Assembly: GCA_030068075.1 (NCBI GenBank)
Contig: CM057823.1
Span: forward strand, 12,868,485-12,932,484
Source: Paguma larvata
Taxonomy: Eukaryota; Chordata; Mammalia; Carnivora; Viverridae
Direction of reading: 5' to 3'
DNA length: 64,000 bases
Both the position numbers and the translations under genes were made by a program. Shown piece by piece: positions 54,236-64,000 of this stretch. Below the pieces are notes generated by a model. It saw nothing but the letters and a program-made list of their open reading frames with translations, was not told the origin of the DNA and made no database searches. Numbering within the stretch: position 1 is the stretch's first letter; each line of letters begins with the position of its first letter.

Positions 54236-54425
54236 TGCTTCTCTATGGCACTTATCAATCTGTGAGTCTATACTTACTTGTGCTTTTGTTTGTACAATAC
54301 ACACTTCCCCACTACACTGAAAGTTCCAGGAAGGTCAAGGACAATGTTTGTCTGCTGCCCACTCTATAACCAGGGTTCAGTACAGAAGGAGGTCAGTATC
54401 CTTGGAATGACTCACCTAGGAATTA
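54236..54425 (+). mobile_element. L2 3' end
   Basis: 'tatggcacttatcaatctgt', 'cccactacactgaaagttcc', 'aggaaggtcaaggacaatgt', 'ggttcagtacagaaggaggt' follow the L2 3' order. Confidence 0.75.
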
Positions 54426-54429
54426 TACC

Positions 54430-54865
54430 TTTGGTTTCTAAAGCCAAGGGCTACTGTGACAGCCATGCTATCCTGAAGAGCAGCACAAAGACGCAAAGAA
54501 ACAACTACGGTCCCGGACTAAATAGCTCCATCAAGGAAGTGAAAGGGAGAATAGTCAAAGAGGAAAATGCTTTATTTTTCCAGATGCTAATCTCAAGAGT
54601 CTGTTGTAAGCCTAGTTTAAAAAAAAAATAAAAAAGACTTAGGATTGGCCTTGGGTTCTGCAGGTTGTATCTCCCTCATCTATGGAACAGGTCTGGTTGG
54701 GGAAGCCAAGAACAACTGACAAATACAAGTTCTTTATAAGATCCTGATGGTTATCATTCATTTTATTCATTCATTAAAAATTAACAGCCAGTAAGGTTTC
54801 CCCTTGCCATTTAAATACACCCACATTGGTTCCTACCTGCAAACATATATGATGGTGATTCCTAC
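54430..54865. other. unassigned stretch
   Basis: No recognised content. Confidence 0.35.
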
Positions 54866-54869
54866 CCCA

Positions 54870-55060
54870 GGGTCTGTTTCTACCTATTTCAATCCTGCCA
54901 GCTCATTAAGGCTCAGCTCTTTCCTCCACAAAGCTGGTTTTACTCTCGCCCACACCGATCTCTTTGAATTTCTAAGCCCGGACTGTATTACGCAACTTGT
55001 CAACTTATATAGGAACTCGTATTATTTTCCCATTGTTTTCTGTGTTGACTAGGTCTTTCC
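54870..55060 (+). mobile_element. L2 fragment
   Basis: 'taaggctcagctctttcctc', 'actgtattacgcaacttgtc' and 'tcccattgttttctgtgttg' resemble the L2 3' UTR upstream of its terminal part. Confidence 0.5.
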
Positions 55061-55061
55061 A

Positions 55062-56440
55062 AGTAGGAAAGGAAGTCAGCAGGAAAACGGCTTCTCAGGA
55101 ACCACCTCTACATCCCCACTGAAAGGCCAACACAACACTGGGTTCAAGGCCTGTCTTCAACCAGGACTAATGACCGTACCCCAGGGGAGACGAACCTCTT
55201 CACTGAACAATGTTCCCTTCACCGACTCCTTCGCCTGCTGTCAACTACAATCAGGGCCGCCAGGAAAAGAAGGCACGTTTTTATTTGCGAAAGACTTTCC
55301 AGCTCCTTTGAGAAAGGCATTACATGCATATAAATTCAGTGTTTCATGACCTCCATGGGAATTTACCCTGAAAGACTGTTAGATTAAACGCTAAATGAGA
55401 TGCAAATTCCATTCATATGTAAGAGTCAGGATGAGTCAAGACTGAGGTTTCCATTACATCTGCTTGTTTCCTAGAGTCACACTCTAAGAACATGTGTGTA
55501 GGCTTTGTGGAGGGCGTGTGCTCTGCAGGAATGTTCTGTTAACAATTAAAGAGGCCTTGCGGGCCGAGGTTGCCCTGCCTGTACAGGGAGACCTTAGCTT
55601 CACTCTTCAGATAGTGTTTGGCTCTGGCTACACAGTGGGCGCCCGAAGTGAACACCGCCCCTGTGGGGAAGAGGAGGTGCCCTGCCCGTCACCTGGACCG
55701 AGGAATACTTGGAGTAACTTCGAACTGGAGCTCCGGACCCTCCTCAACTTAGAGAGGAGGAAAACATTCAAGCTAGGAGATGCACTGCACAGTCCACACC
55801 TAATACAAGGCATGGTTTTACTTTATAAAAGCTCCTTGCACGGATGTCATCAGTTAGCTGTCCTCCAAAACGTCTGTCAAACCGACCGGTATGTCCAAGA
55901 GTATCTCTGTCCTCAAGAGCACCCGCACGACGGGACCAGAAGAGCAGAGATAGGTCAGATCCACCGGTTCTGAGGCACAGGGTTTCCACAGCGTAACACC
56001 TCTGAAAACAAGATGCATCTGACAACTCCGTTCTTAACTGGCAGTGTTACTGGTTCACCTGAAAAACGTTGGAAGCGATCCAGTGAAATTCTATGTACAC
56101 GCACACAGAACACCGATAGTACTGGCCTCATCTCTAGCCATGAAGTTTATAGCCAGCAACACAGAGCAAGGACCTAATACGCAAAGACCACAAAATCAAC
56201 ACTTTTCAATGTGTTCAACTGAACTCAGGAAGGACAGCTCCAGAAATGAAGCATTTTATTTTAGTGCCTACAGCTGTAGGAGAAATAATTGGGAGAGGTC
56301 TCGAAATGGGGTGGGGTTTTTTGTTGCTGTTAAAATCAATACGAATATCCAAGATCAGACTGGAATACTAATTACGAATCACAGAACACAAATGGGGAAA
56401 AAACTCCACAGTAGAGAAGCAATCGTTGAAACGTTTAAAA
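55062..56440. other. unassigned stretch with a GC-richer open block
   Basis: A plus-strand frame of 159 codons (55494-55973) coincides with a local rise in GC and CpG. The predicted peptide (starting MCRLCGGRVLCRNV) has no recognised domain, and no convincing splice sites frame it. A 145-codon frame follows at 56044-56481 in AT-richer DNA. Lengths are at the edge of chance for 64 kb. I do not call a gene. Confidence 0.35.
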
Positions 56441-56489
56441 ACTCCAGGGGCAGGCGACGCAGGAAAAAAGGGGCCTGCTGATAGTCTTG

Positions 56490-57000
56490 GTGGGAGTAAA
56501 AATTAGTACAAGGTTTCTGAGATTTGGCAATAAACATCAAATGTCTTAAAAAGAATGCATGCCCTTTGACCCAGAAATTCCAGTTCTAAGAGTTTAAGCT
56601 TAGGAGATCACTAAGGGTGCACACACGGATTTAGCCAGGAGGATGTACAGCACTGTTTATATCACCACGCTGGCAACAAGCTCCAGGCTCAATAAGGAAT
56701 GGGTAGAATATATTAAGGCACACCCTTATGGCATAGTATGAAAAATTAAAAATGAGGCAGCAGGGGGAAAAAAAAAAGAGGCAGAAGAAATGTACCCACT
56801 GGCACGCAAAGATGTTCATGACATAATGCAAAGTTTCAAAAAAAATTGAATGTAAACACTTTCATAGTATGATCTCATCTTTGTTAAAACAGAGGGGAGT
56901 GTGCTGGTATTGAGGAAAAAAGGACATAAGACACACACTGAAATAGTAACACTAGTTGCAGAGAAAGGAATTACAGTTTTGTTCTTGTTTTTTTTCCTAC
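56490..57000 (+). mobile_element. old L1 3' end, plus strand
   Basis: 'cttggtgggagtaaaaatta', 'ccctttgacccagaaattcc', 'gtttatatcaccacgctggc', 'aggaatgggtagaatatatt', 'cactttcatagtatgatctc' are L1 3' landmarks in order. Confidence 0.75.
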
Positions 57001-57009
57001 CTGCATTTG

Positions 57010-57654
57010 CTGAGGGTGGGGGAAGGAGAAGAGAGAGGATAATGTGGGTGAAATTTACTCTCTGATCAGAACAAAAAGAAAAGGAATTTGGGCCGCGATG
57101 TGATCCAATTAGGTGAACAAATTGGCTTTGGAATCTTCAAAAGGAAGCTCAATCCTAAAAACCAAATAAATTAAAAATCCAATGGATTCATTACCATTAT
57201 TTTAATCTCTAAAATAGAAGCAATACATTACTACCCTTCCTTTGAGGAATGTTGGGGGAAACGACCAACAGAATTTAAGTGCATAACGGGATTTAAAATA
57301 TGCAAAAATATCCCAGGAGGAAATCTCTGTGCACTGAAGCTACGCTGTGGCCCAGTGCGGCCGAAGTGGGTAGGTACTACAAATCTCCACGACAGCGACA
57401 AAAAATTACATTAGTATCCTAGCGATCCCAACAAAGGACTTTACAAGGAACAATGCTCTTACTCTTTATCCCATCCCTACAGGAAACATTTCCTCTGAAA
57501 ATTAATCCATTAGCAATGAGGAGGAAGGGGAGGTATTTATGCAGGTCTTTCCAAGGAATACGATTGCGACTTCAGTTTGCATATTGTAATGCATATTAGT
57601 TTTATGGAGAGACTTCAGAGACACTGGAATGAGTGGGAGGTCATGCTAATGGAT
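57010..57654. other. unassigned stretch
   Basis: No gene or repeat recognised. Confidence 0.4.
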
Positions 57655-57843
57655 TTTTAAGTTTATTTATTTTGAGAGAGAGAAAAAAAAGAGAGAGGGA
57701 GCCGGACAGAGGCAGAGAGAGAATCCCAAGCAGGCTCTGCACAGTAAGTTCAGGGCCCAACGTGGGGCTCGAACCCCAAAACTGCAAGATCATGACCTGA
57801 GCCAAAGTCAGTCAACTCAACTGACTGAGCCACTCAGGAGCCC
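57655..57843 (-). mobile_element. CAN-SINE, minus strand (second subtype)
   Basis: Tail complement 'tttttaagtttatttatttt', 'aagcaggctctgcacagtaa', head complement 'ctgagccactcaggagcccc'. The last SINE in the window. Confidence 0.93.
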
Positions 57844-60800
57844 CCACACGAACGGATATCTAGGCCTGGGTCTCCGGTACACAGGAGCATCCCAGCTCCG
57901 CCTGGGCTGCCTTCATTAAGGAGTAAGGAAAAATAAAACTTCTGTTGTTGACTTCAGGATAAACTCACACCAATAGATTTCTCTGCATAACCATGACCTA
58001 TGGTATACAACGAAAGAAATAAAAAAGCAATTTTCATGTTGATTAAAGGCCTGTAGGGCTTTTGGAATGGAGAGGAAAAGGGACAGTTAATAGTTCAAAC
58101 TTCCCAAATGTGTATTTGCCCAAATCAGAAACTCACAATATTCCAAAGCCCATAAGCATTTCTGAGTCTTTGCTTCCTCCCCACGGACTTTTGTTTTTAA
58201 GATACAGAGTCAGCAGGCTGGGTGCACTATGACCAAATGGCAACAGATGCTGGTCTTGCAGAGGGCAAGACCCTTCCCTTTGATCCTCCAAGAACATGGA
58301 GAGAACACACAACCCTCCCTGGAACGGGCCATTTTCACTCTGCTCCAAGGGTAACCAAGTAGATGCAGGAATGTGAAGAGTTACAGAAAAAGCTGTTTCT
58401 TCACCCAGTAAAATCAGATACACTCCACTCCTGAATCCATCTAAACTAAGAACTAACCTATGTAAAGCATGCCATACTTTACTGGGAATGTTTAGTCTCG
58501 GTCACCATGCTTGGAAGGGTGATGCAGAAACAGTTCTCAAGGCAAAGAATTCCAGTGCCCTGTGTTGCACAGTTATAAGCAGCTTAAATGTAGAGGGATA
58601 GTAGAGGGGTAGGCAACCCGCTGGTAGTTTGATCTTTTCTTTGTAAAAATACAAGTGATGGTACCATAGATAACAACTGGAAAATAGCAGATACTTTAAA
58701 AATGAAAAACATATGCCAAATGTATACTGTAAGCTTCCAAAAGACTCTAAGTCAGTGTAGATCTCCACGTCTATAAATGAATAACACTCCAACAGTAACC
58801 TTTCTCAAAAGTTTATGTATTAAGAAAATGAGAAAACCTACCAACCCCTCAGACACTGGATTTCTCCGTGAGGATCATTTTTCCCTGTAAGTCCTGGAAT
58901 TTACAATGATCAGGTCTCTTTTAAACCATACCACACCCCTTAGTTCATAATTAAGATACAGTCTTCCAACGCATCTACTACATAGCAGTCTGAACCTTCT
59001 CTCTGCTATTCCGCTGAGTTAGCTGTGCTGTCGAGTAAACCACCTCCCGACCCCCTGGGCACACCAGTGCCCACCAAAGACATCAGCGGGGCCTTTCCAA
59101 AAATATAGCTAATATAAAGCCCCAAAATAGTGATGTCACAATGTTCTTTGAAAAGATGTTTGTCTGTCGTTTTCAAGGGTTCTGAAAACTAAACCACAAA
59201 ACCGTTTTCAACAAAATGTGTGTTTCTAATTATTAGTGGGAAGATTTATATTCCTGAAAAAAAAAAAAATGGTGTGCAGAAGTTCCCCGCAGCAAGTCAG
59301 CAAGAATTTGTAAAGGCAAAATAATTTTGATAAGACATAACTACTTCGTTAGCAACAGAAATTCAGGATACTGCTGTACAAATCGGGATACAATGAACGG
59401 TCACTTTAAAGCTAAGTGAGGGAGCATTCCAACACAGGGGCAAGGCCCCACATTTCTTCACATGGGTCCCCGCTATCTAACGCAGCAGCGATTACAAATC
59501 CCCTGTTGGTCAAGAGGCAGAAGTCACTAGCTATTACTGGGTCGTCCCTTCAGACTCAGAAAAATGAAAACAGTTAACACAGTAATTCAAATCTTTATTT
59601 ATAAAGCCACTTTGACTGACGGAGACACAGATCATACAAAATCGTTTCTCCCCCTTTCCTCATTCTGTCTTTCTGCATTTTGCTGGTGATGGTTTTTCAA
59701 GGGTCCAGATTAAAGCTGAAGGTCACACTGCGTGTAATTCAGCCTAACCTGGTTCCTTCTTGTCTCTTGGGGGCTATGAAGCCACACTATCCCAAAGAGC
59801 CACCCTAGACCCTACTCTTACACCACGCTGGCACTCCCAGCAGCTACCGCCTGGCACCTGGGACACTTGGGAGGGCAAGCAGGCAAGGGATCTTCTCCTT
59901 CCGCTCCTCCCCCGTGAGGATGGCTAAGGCAGAGATTCATTCCCTAGCTCAGGTTTTCTGCATAACCCCTCCTCAAAACACAAAGACTCAGGATGGGCCT
60001 TCAAGAGTCCTTTTGTTTAGAAAGGGTCATTTCCTGCCGTTAGCTCACACCCAGAAACTCCCACCCATTTCTCAAGGGGAAGCATGGATTTTCTTAGTAA
60101 AAAACAACAGCAAAGCAAAACAAAATTTCAGGCTTAAACCGTCTCTCCCCCCACCCAACGCAGCCCACCCCCTCCCCCATGGAACCAGGCTGACGAGCCG
60201 CCACAGGAGCCGTCTACACCAGAATTCAAAAACGGAAGGGGAATGAAGCCGAAACACTGGAGTTAACGATTCTTCTCAGGCACAGCAGGCGTTATCTGTC
60301 CGATCCCCACAACTTAGTTGAGGAAAGGAGCTTAAAGGTCAACGCAAGTAGCTTAAAGACTTGTCCTAGGTCCCTCAGGAAATACAAAAATTTTAAAAAT
60401 TAAAAAAAAAAAAAAAAGGAAAGTATCCGTTTGGTCAAGAACTGACTAACTAATAAGAGGATTTATATACCATTGCCTCTAAGACTAATAATCCATGGAT
60501 GATGGTTACGTTTAAGAAGTTTGTTCAAGGTCAAGTATTAGGATATTAAGTGCCGTAAATGGGGATAAATCCAACAGCCTGCGTTTTCATGAGTGCATTA
60601 GTGTGCTCAATTAACAGGCAGTCTGATGACCAAAGTAATGGTGACTTTTTTCTTCCTGAAATGTCATCTGTTCTGCTCTACAGTGAATAAAAAACAGTTT
60701 TGAGTCCATAAGACTGACAAGTAGGTAGAAATTGTGCTTGCAAGCTGCCTCCTCAAAGGTTCACAAAGCCCGGATAAGGCATTCCTTCATGGCAACCCAT

Positions 60801-61385
60801 ACAGGTGCTTAAAGGCTGGATTCGTCCAGCTAAAGCCTGGGTTATCCTGAGCTATGCCCTTTGTAGGCAAAAAGAGGAAAGCATACTGAGCTTGGGCTAG
60901 ACTCAATCAAAGGACAGAGTGCTAAGTCTATCTCCAAATCAATTCCACCTGGGTTATTAACGTTAACCCTTAGCAACCCCCCAGACACAACTGCAGAATG
61001 GGAATCCAGTTCATCCTGCCCTACTTTTACTGATCACTCCAGGGGAGGCCCACAGCTCACGCCTGGGTCTACGGAGTTATGTGCTAGGTTCAGTTCTAAC
61101 TGGATAAAGGCAAGGATTCCTTTTAGGTGTGCAAAACTGCTACCTACCCCCCACCAAGGACCTAATCACTTACCACCCAAAATTTCTGGCTTAGAAACTA
61201 ATGTAAGACTGTTAAACAGCTGGAATTAAAAACTTAAAATTTCTGGCTTAAAAGCAGGTGCTGACTTTCCAATATAATTAAGTGGGGAAAGCCATCCAGA
61301 AATGATCGTCTTGAAGGTAGTGATAATTAAAATGTGATTCAAAACTGTTGGAAAACGTTTAGGACTACGCGATACATTGACCAGT
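57844..61385. other. SINE-free, L1-free stretch of unrecognised sequence
   Basis: About 3.5 kb without any recognised repeat except short A runs (about 59259-59271 and 60401-60417). A 110-codon plus-strand frame at 59914-60246 and minus-strand frames of 96 codons have no known domain. I support no gene. Confidence 0.45.
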
Positions 61386-61389
61386 TGGT

Positions 61390-61860
61390 TTGTATTCCAG
61401 TCATTTAACACATTTATTGGGCAGTTCCAGGCATTGTTGTAGACACTGAGAGTTACAGCCTTAAGGAGACAGAGCTCTCTGCTGCCTAGAAGTAACATTC
61501 CAGGGGTAGAGGACAAGTACATAAGGTAGTACCAGTGAATAAGAACTACCTGGAAAATAAAAGAGGGATAGGATAGTTATTGGGAACGTGGAGTACTTTA
61601 AACTTGGAGAGCAAAGATTTCTCTGGGTAACACCTGAACTGAGTTCCATGAAGGACAAGGATGCGGTGCCTCATAAATATCTGAACGTAGGGGTTTTTCA
61701 GGGAGACAGGATGGCAGGCACAAAGGCCCTGAGGCAGAACAAGTTTGGCAAGTAGGAGATACCTAAATAAGGCCCAAGCAGCTGAAGCATAATGAATGAG
61801 GCTGTGATTCCTGGTAGATGAGGTCAGCAACCAGCAGGGCCTAGATCACATGAACCTCGT
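61390..61860 (-). mobile_element. L2-like remnant, minus strand
   Basis: 'ttaacacatttattgggcag', 'ttccaggcattgttgtagac', 'aggcacaaaggccctgaggc', 'gctgaagcataatgaatgag' follow, in reverse, a widespread ancient repeat related to L2 at its left end. The right part may be a different old family. Confidence 0.5.
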
Positions 61861-61869
61861 GCACCACTG

Positions 61870-62042
61870 GAAAAATTTTAAGCTCTTACCCACTGGCAGT
61901 AAAACTTCAGACAAATTACTTAATCTCTCAAGAGGCTCAGTTTCTTATACCTAAACCATGGGATGATAACTCCTCATCTGGTTTGTTCAAGCACGGCGTT
62001 TAAAAACAGAGTGGGCACGACTCCATAAATACTTAATGAATG
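61870..62042 (+). mobile_element. MIR, 3' two thirds
   Basis: 'acaaattacttaatctctca', 'gaggctcagtttcttatacc', 'catgggatgataactcctca', 'taaatacttaatgaatg' are MIR landmarks in order. Confidence 0.75.
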
Positions 62043-63425
62043 TGCAAAAAATCCATAAAGGCTTTTTCAAGTTTCATGGTCTTTGGATACGCACCTGATC
62101 ACCTCGCCCATTTTCTTGCACCTATTAAGATGGAAAAGGAAATTTTTGCAACAAAAATGATCTCCAAGTTAGTTAGCTCTAACAGTTCCTTTGCTCATCA
62201 CTGGGAAAGGGCTAGGAGGCTCTGGAATGGAAAGAATGGGGCTAAAGTGGAGGGGGGAAGGCGGAATCAGACTTGGCCTGGTGGCGGCCTGCGGGACTCC
62301 AGCACTTCACGCATTCCCTCCTGCTGATAAGCCAGGCCCTGAGGAGAAGCAATTATCGACATTCTCAGTCTCCAGTCACCCAGCATCCCTGGGCAGGCAC
62401 GGGACGAAGTGTGTGCGCATGCGTGCATCCAAGTGTGTGTGGAGGGGGGATGTGGAGGGGGTGTGTGGGTGCGTGTGGGGGTGGGTGCTGGAGTCAGAAT
62501 GTGAAAGAGACAGAGACCCTTACCCAACCCCCAAACACATCCTGTTGGCTTACAGGGTTACTGTATTTAAAAACAGATGCCTCTTTGGAAACTCACACAT
62601 TTTTAAGTCCTGTAAATCACACATGCTGGGTAAAGTAATTACACTTCTGTAGCACTTCTCCTCTGCACACAATGGAAATTCTGGTACTTCTGTAATAAGG
62701 TAGCACTTTCTGTGCTGTGCCTTCTCCCAGGAGGCCTCCACTGCCCAGCCTAGAGGTGGGCAGAAGAGAAATTCTCACAAAACAGAATCCTGTGGATTCA
62801 AGGAAAAGCATTTTTTTTTTTTTTTAATCTCTAGGATTTCTCTTAGGATAATGTTGGCCACCTACCTGCGGACACAGGGATTCAGGAAGAGCAGGGGAAC
62901 GTCATTTAAAAACCGACTCGGGAGAAATAAAGTAGTTGAGGCTAGAAACTGGTCCCTTACTTGCATGGGTTGGTGAGATGTACCAATTTTCGGACTCCTG
63001 GATTTCTCATCCCTTTGCAAAATCCCAGGGGCCCACAGGACTGAGGTTGGCGGCTTCGGCATTCCTTCTGCATTTTAAATTTGTGTAACAATACTGCATT
63101 ACAGCCTGGAATTTGGAACTATCTTCCTGGTGTGACTGGCATTTATTCGGGCTATTTCCTGGTTTCCTCCAGTATTCTACATTAACGTGCATCATAATGG
63201 CTACAGCAGGGTTAAAACCTACGGGAAATACAAATGCAGGCGGTTGTTTTTCTTAAAATTCCCAGACCACCTTCCTTTTTTCAAGGGTGGACACTCAGCT
63301 GTGAGCAGCAAGGGGAGCAAACACTTAGGAAAGCACTAAATGAATCAGTCAAAAATATGACCCACAGAAGAGGGGGGTTCGAGGATCTGCCAAAAGGCTC
63401 ATTTTACTCCCCACCTGATAAAGTA
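62043..63425. other. unassigned stretch with a GT/G-rich tract
   Basis: Repeat-poor except for the tract listed at 62409 and a T13 run near 62813-62825. A 153-codon plus-strand frame (62191-62652) crosses the low-complexity tract and is not credible as a gene. Confidence 0.4.
62409..62490 (+). repeat. GT/G-rich low-complexity tract
   Basis: gtgtgtgcgcatgcgtgc followed by mixed GTGTG and GGGG units. The first part is alternating purine-pyrimidine (Z-DNA prone), the second G-rich. Confidence 0.9.
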
Positions 63426-63427
63426 CA

Positions 63428-63457
63428 AAAAAACAACAACAACAACAACAAAACAAC
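63428..63457 (+). repeat. (AAC)n microsatellite
   Basis: Repeated AAC units inside an A-rich run. No SINE body is attached on either side. Confidence 0.95.
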
Positions 63458-64000
63458 TTGAGGAAATTTTTTTATAAAAACAGTTAAACCTTCTCTATAG
63501 GTCTCAAACCCATCTACGAATCTTAGGGTCGCTTGATTTTCCCTTTAGTCGAGGCACAGGGTAGGAAAGACAAAAGAGGAGTAAAAGCCTCGGAATTAAT
63601 GTAAATTGTAGAAGAAAACGATTTCCAGAGACAGTTGATGAAAGTCAAAACAAAACAAAAAGCGTATGGGAAATATTATATATGCCTAGATTTTTCTAAG
63701 CTCCCCTCCCACACTCAGGTTTTTGAATGGGTAAGCACACTGAACACTATTAAGCTATAACCTAGGCAGATACAAAAATGCATTTTTATGTCCCTGAATT
63801 TAAAAAGTGCTTTAAAGTTTTTGCTTCAAATTTTTCCTGTGAATTTCCAGCTCCCCTCCCTCCAAAGTTTTTTGTTATGTTTTTATACACTTTCGAGTGT
63901 TAAGTCAACTTTCTCTTTTGCTGCCCACCCTTACAAGGTTCCCCAGAAACCAGAGTCCCGCGCCTCTCCAGTTTTCCAGGGGCTCATTCTCATCACCCAC
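63458..64000. other. repeat-free right edge
   Basis: No recognised repeat. CpG sites reappear in the last 60 bases (cccgcgcctctcc). On the minus strand a donor-like ctt|gtaaggg occurs at 63935, and the frame from 64000 down to it is open for 22 codons. This is too short to call an exon. Confidence 0.3.

Noticed and set aside
55632..55660. tgggcgcccgaag resembles part of a retroviral tRNA-Lys primer binding site
   Set aside because: The match breaks after a dozen bases, there is no LTR end just upstream and no gag-like frame downstream, so it is most likely chance.
62191..62652. 153-codon plus-strand frame
   Set aside because: It crosses a GT/G-rich low-complexity tract and two other frames are open over the same region. 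Composition explains it.

Overview
ORGANISM. This is nuclear DNA from a carnivore, most likely a cat (Felidae). The window is studded with about 43 copies of a tRNA-Lys-derived CAN-SINE. Its head (cctgggtggctcagtcggtt), body (gagcctggagcctgcttc) and tail (caaaaataaataaacatt) are of the felid SINEC_Fc type, not the canid SINEC_Cf type. The background is typical mammalian AT-rich, CpG-poor DNA.

GENE CONTENT. I find no protein-coding gene, tRNA, rRNA or known small RNA that can be supported from the sequence. The open frames seen are of a length expected by chance, or are translations of SINEs and microsatellites. The window reads as intron and/or intergenic DNA. The best candidate for a transcription-unit boundary is a small CpG-rich patch at about 26.80-26.93 kb. 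It has YY1-like, ETS-like and NRF1-half-site motifs, and a good minus-strand splice donor lies just downstream of it on that strand. In the left half, about 20 of 22 SINEs lie on the plus strand. That fits, but does not prove, a minus-strand transcription unit, because retroelements in introns tend to lie antisense to their host gene.

LAYOUT. 0-0.83 kb: minus-strand L1 remnant split by a SINE. 2-18 kb: plus-strand SINEs, an L1 3' end (9.75-10.79 kb), a nest of MIR, MaLR LTR and SINE (7.97-9.0 kb), MIR/MIR3 copies and three MER5A-like hAT fragments (15.97-16.94 kb). 18-21 kb: a tandem SINE pair, a locally duplicated segment of about 100 bp (19.33 and 20.11 kb) and a SINE blown up by a GA microsatellite (21.07-21.48 kb). 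21.6-27 kb: MIR, a MaLR-like LTR, a tandem SINE pair and the CpG-rich patch. 27-34 kb: SINEs, an L1 3' end, a tandem SINE pair with an exact 17-bp duplication, a very short SINE, and a long imperfect palindrome at 32.25-32.42 kb. 34-42 kb: MIR, L2, CA-repeat duplication, compound microsatellite, and a MIR hit twice by SINEs. 42-54 kb: mostly minus-strand SINEs, with L1, L2 and MIR. 54-57 kb: two L2 fragments and an L1 3' end. 57.85-64 kb: free of SINEs and L1, with only an L2-like piece, a MIR and two low-complexity tracts.

HOW THE PARTS RELATE. No genes work together here. What can be read is a stratigraphy of insertions: old MIR, L2, MER5 and MaLR copies were interrupted by younger felid SINEs, many of which keep 11-17 bp target-site duplications. 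The items most worth a second look are the hairpin-forming palindrome at 32.3 kb, the CpG-rich patch at 26.8 kb, the strand switch in SINE orientation, and the retroelement-poor last 6 kb.
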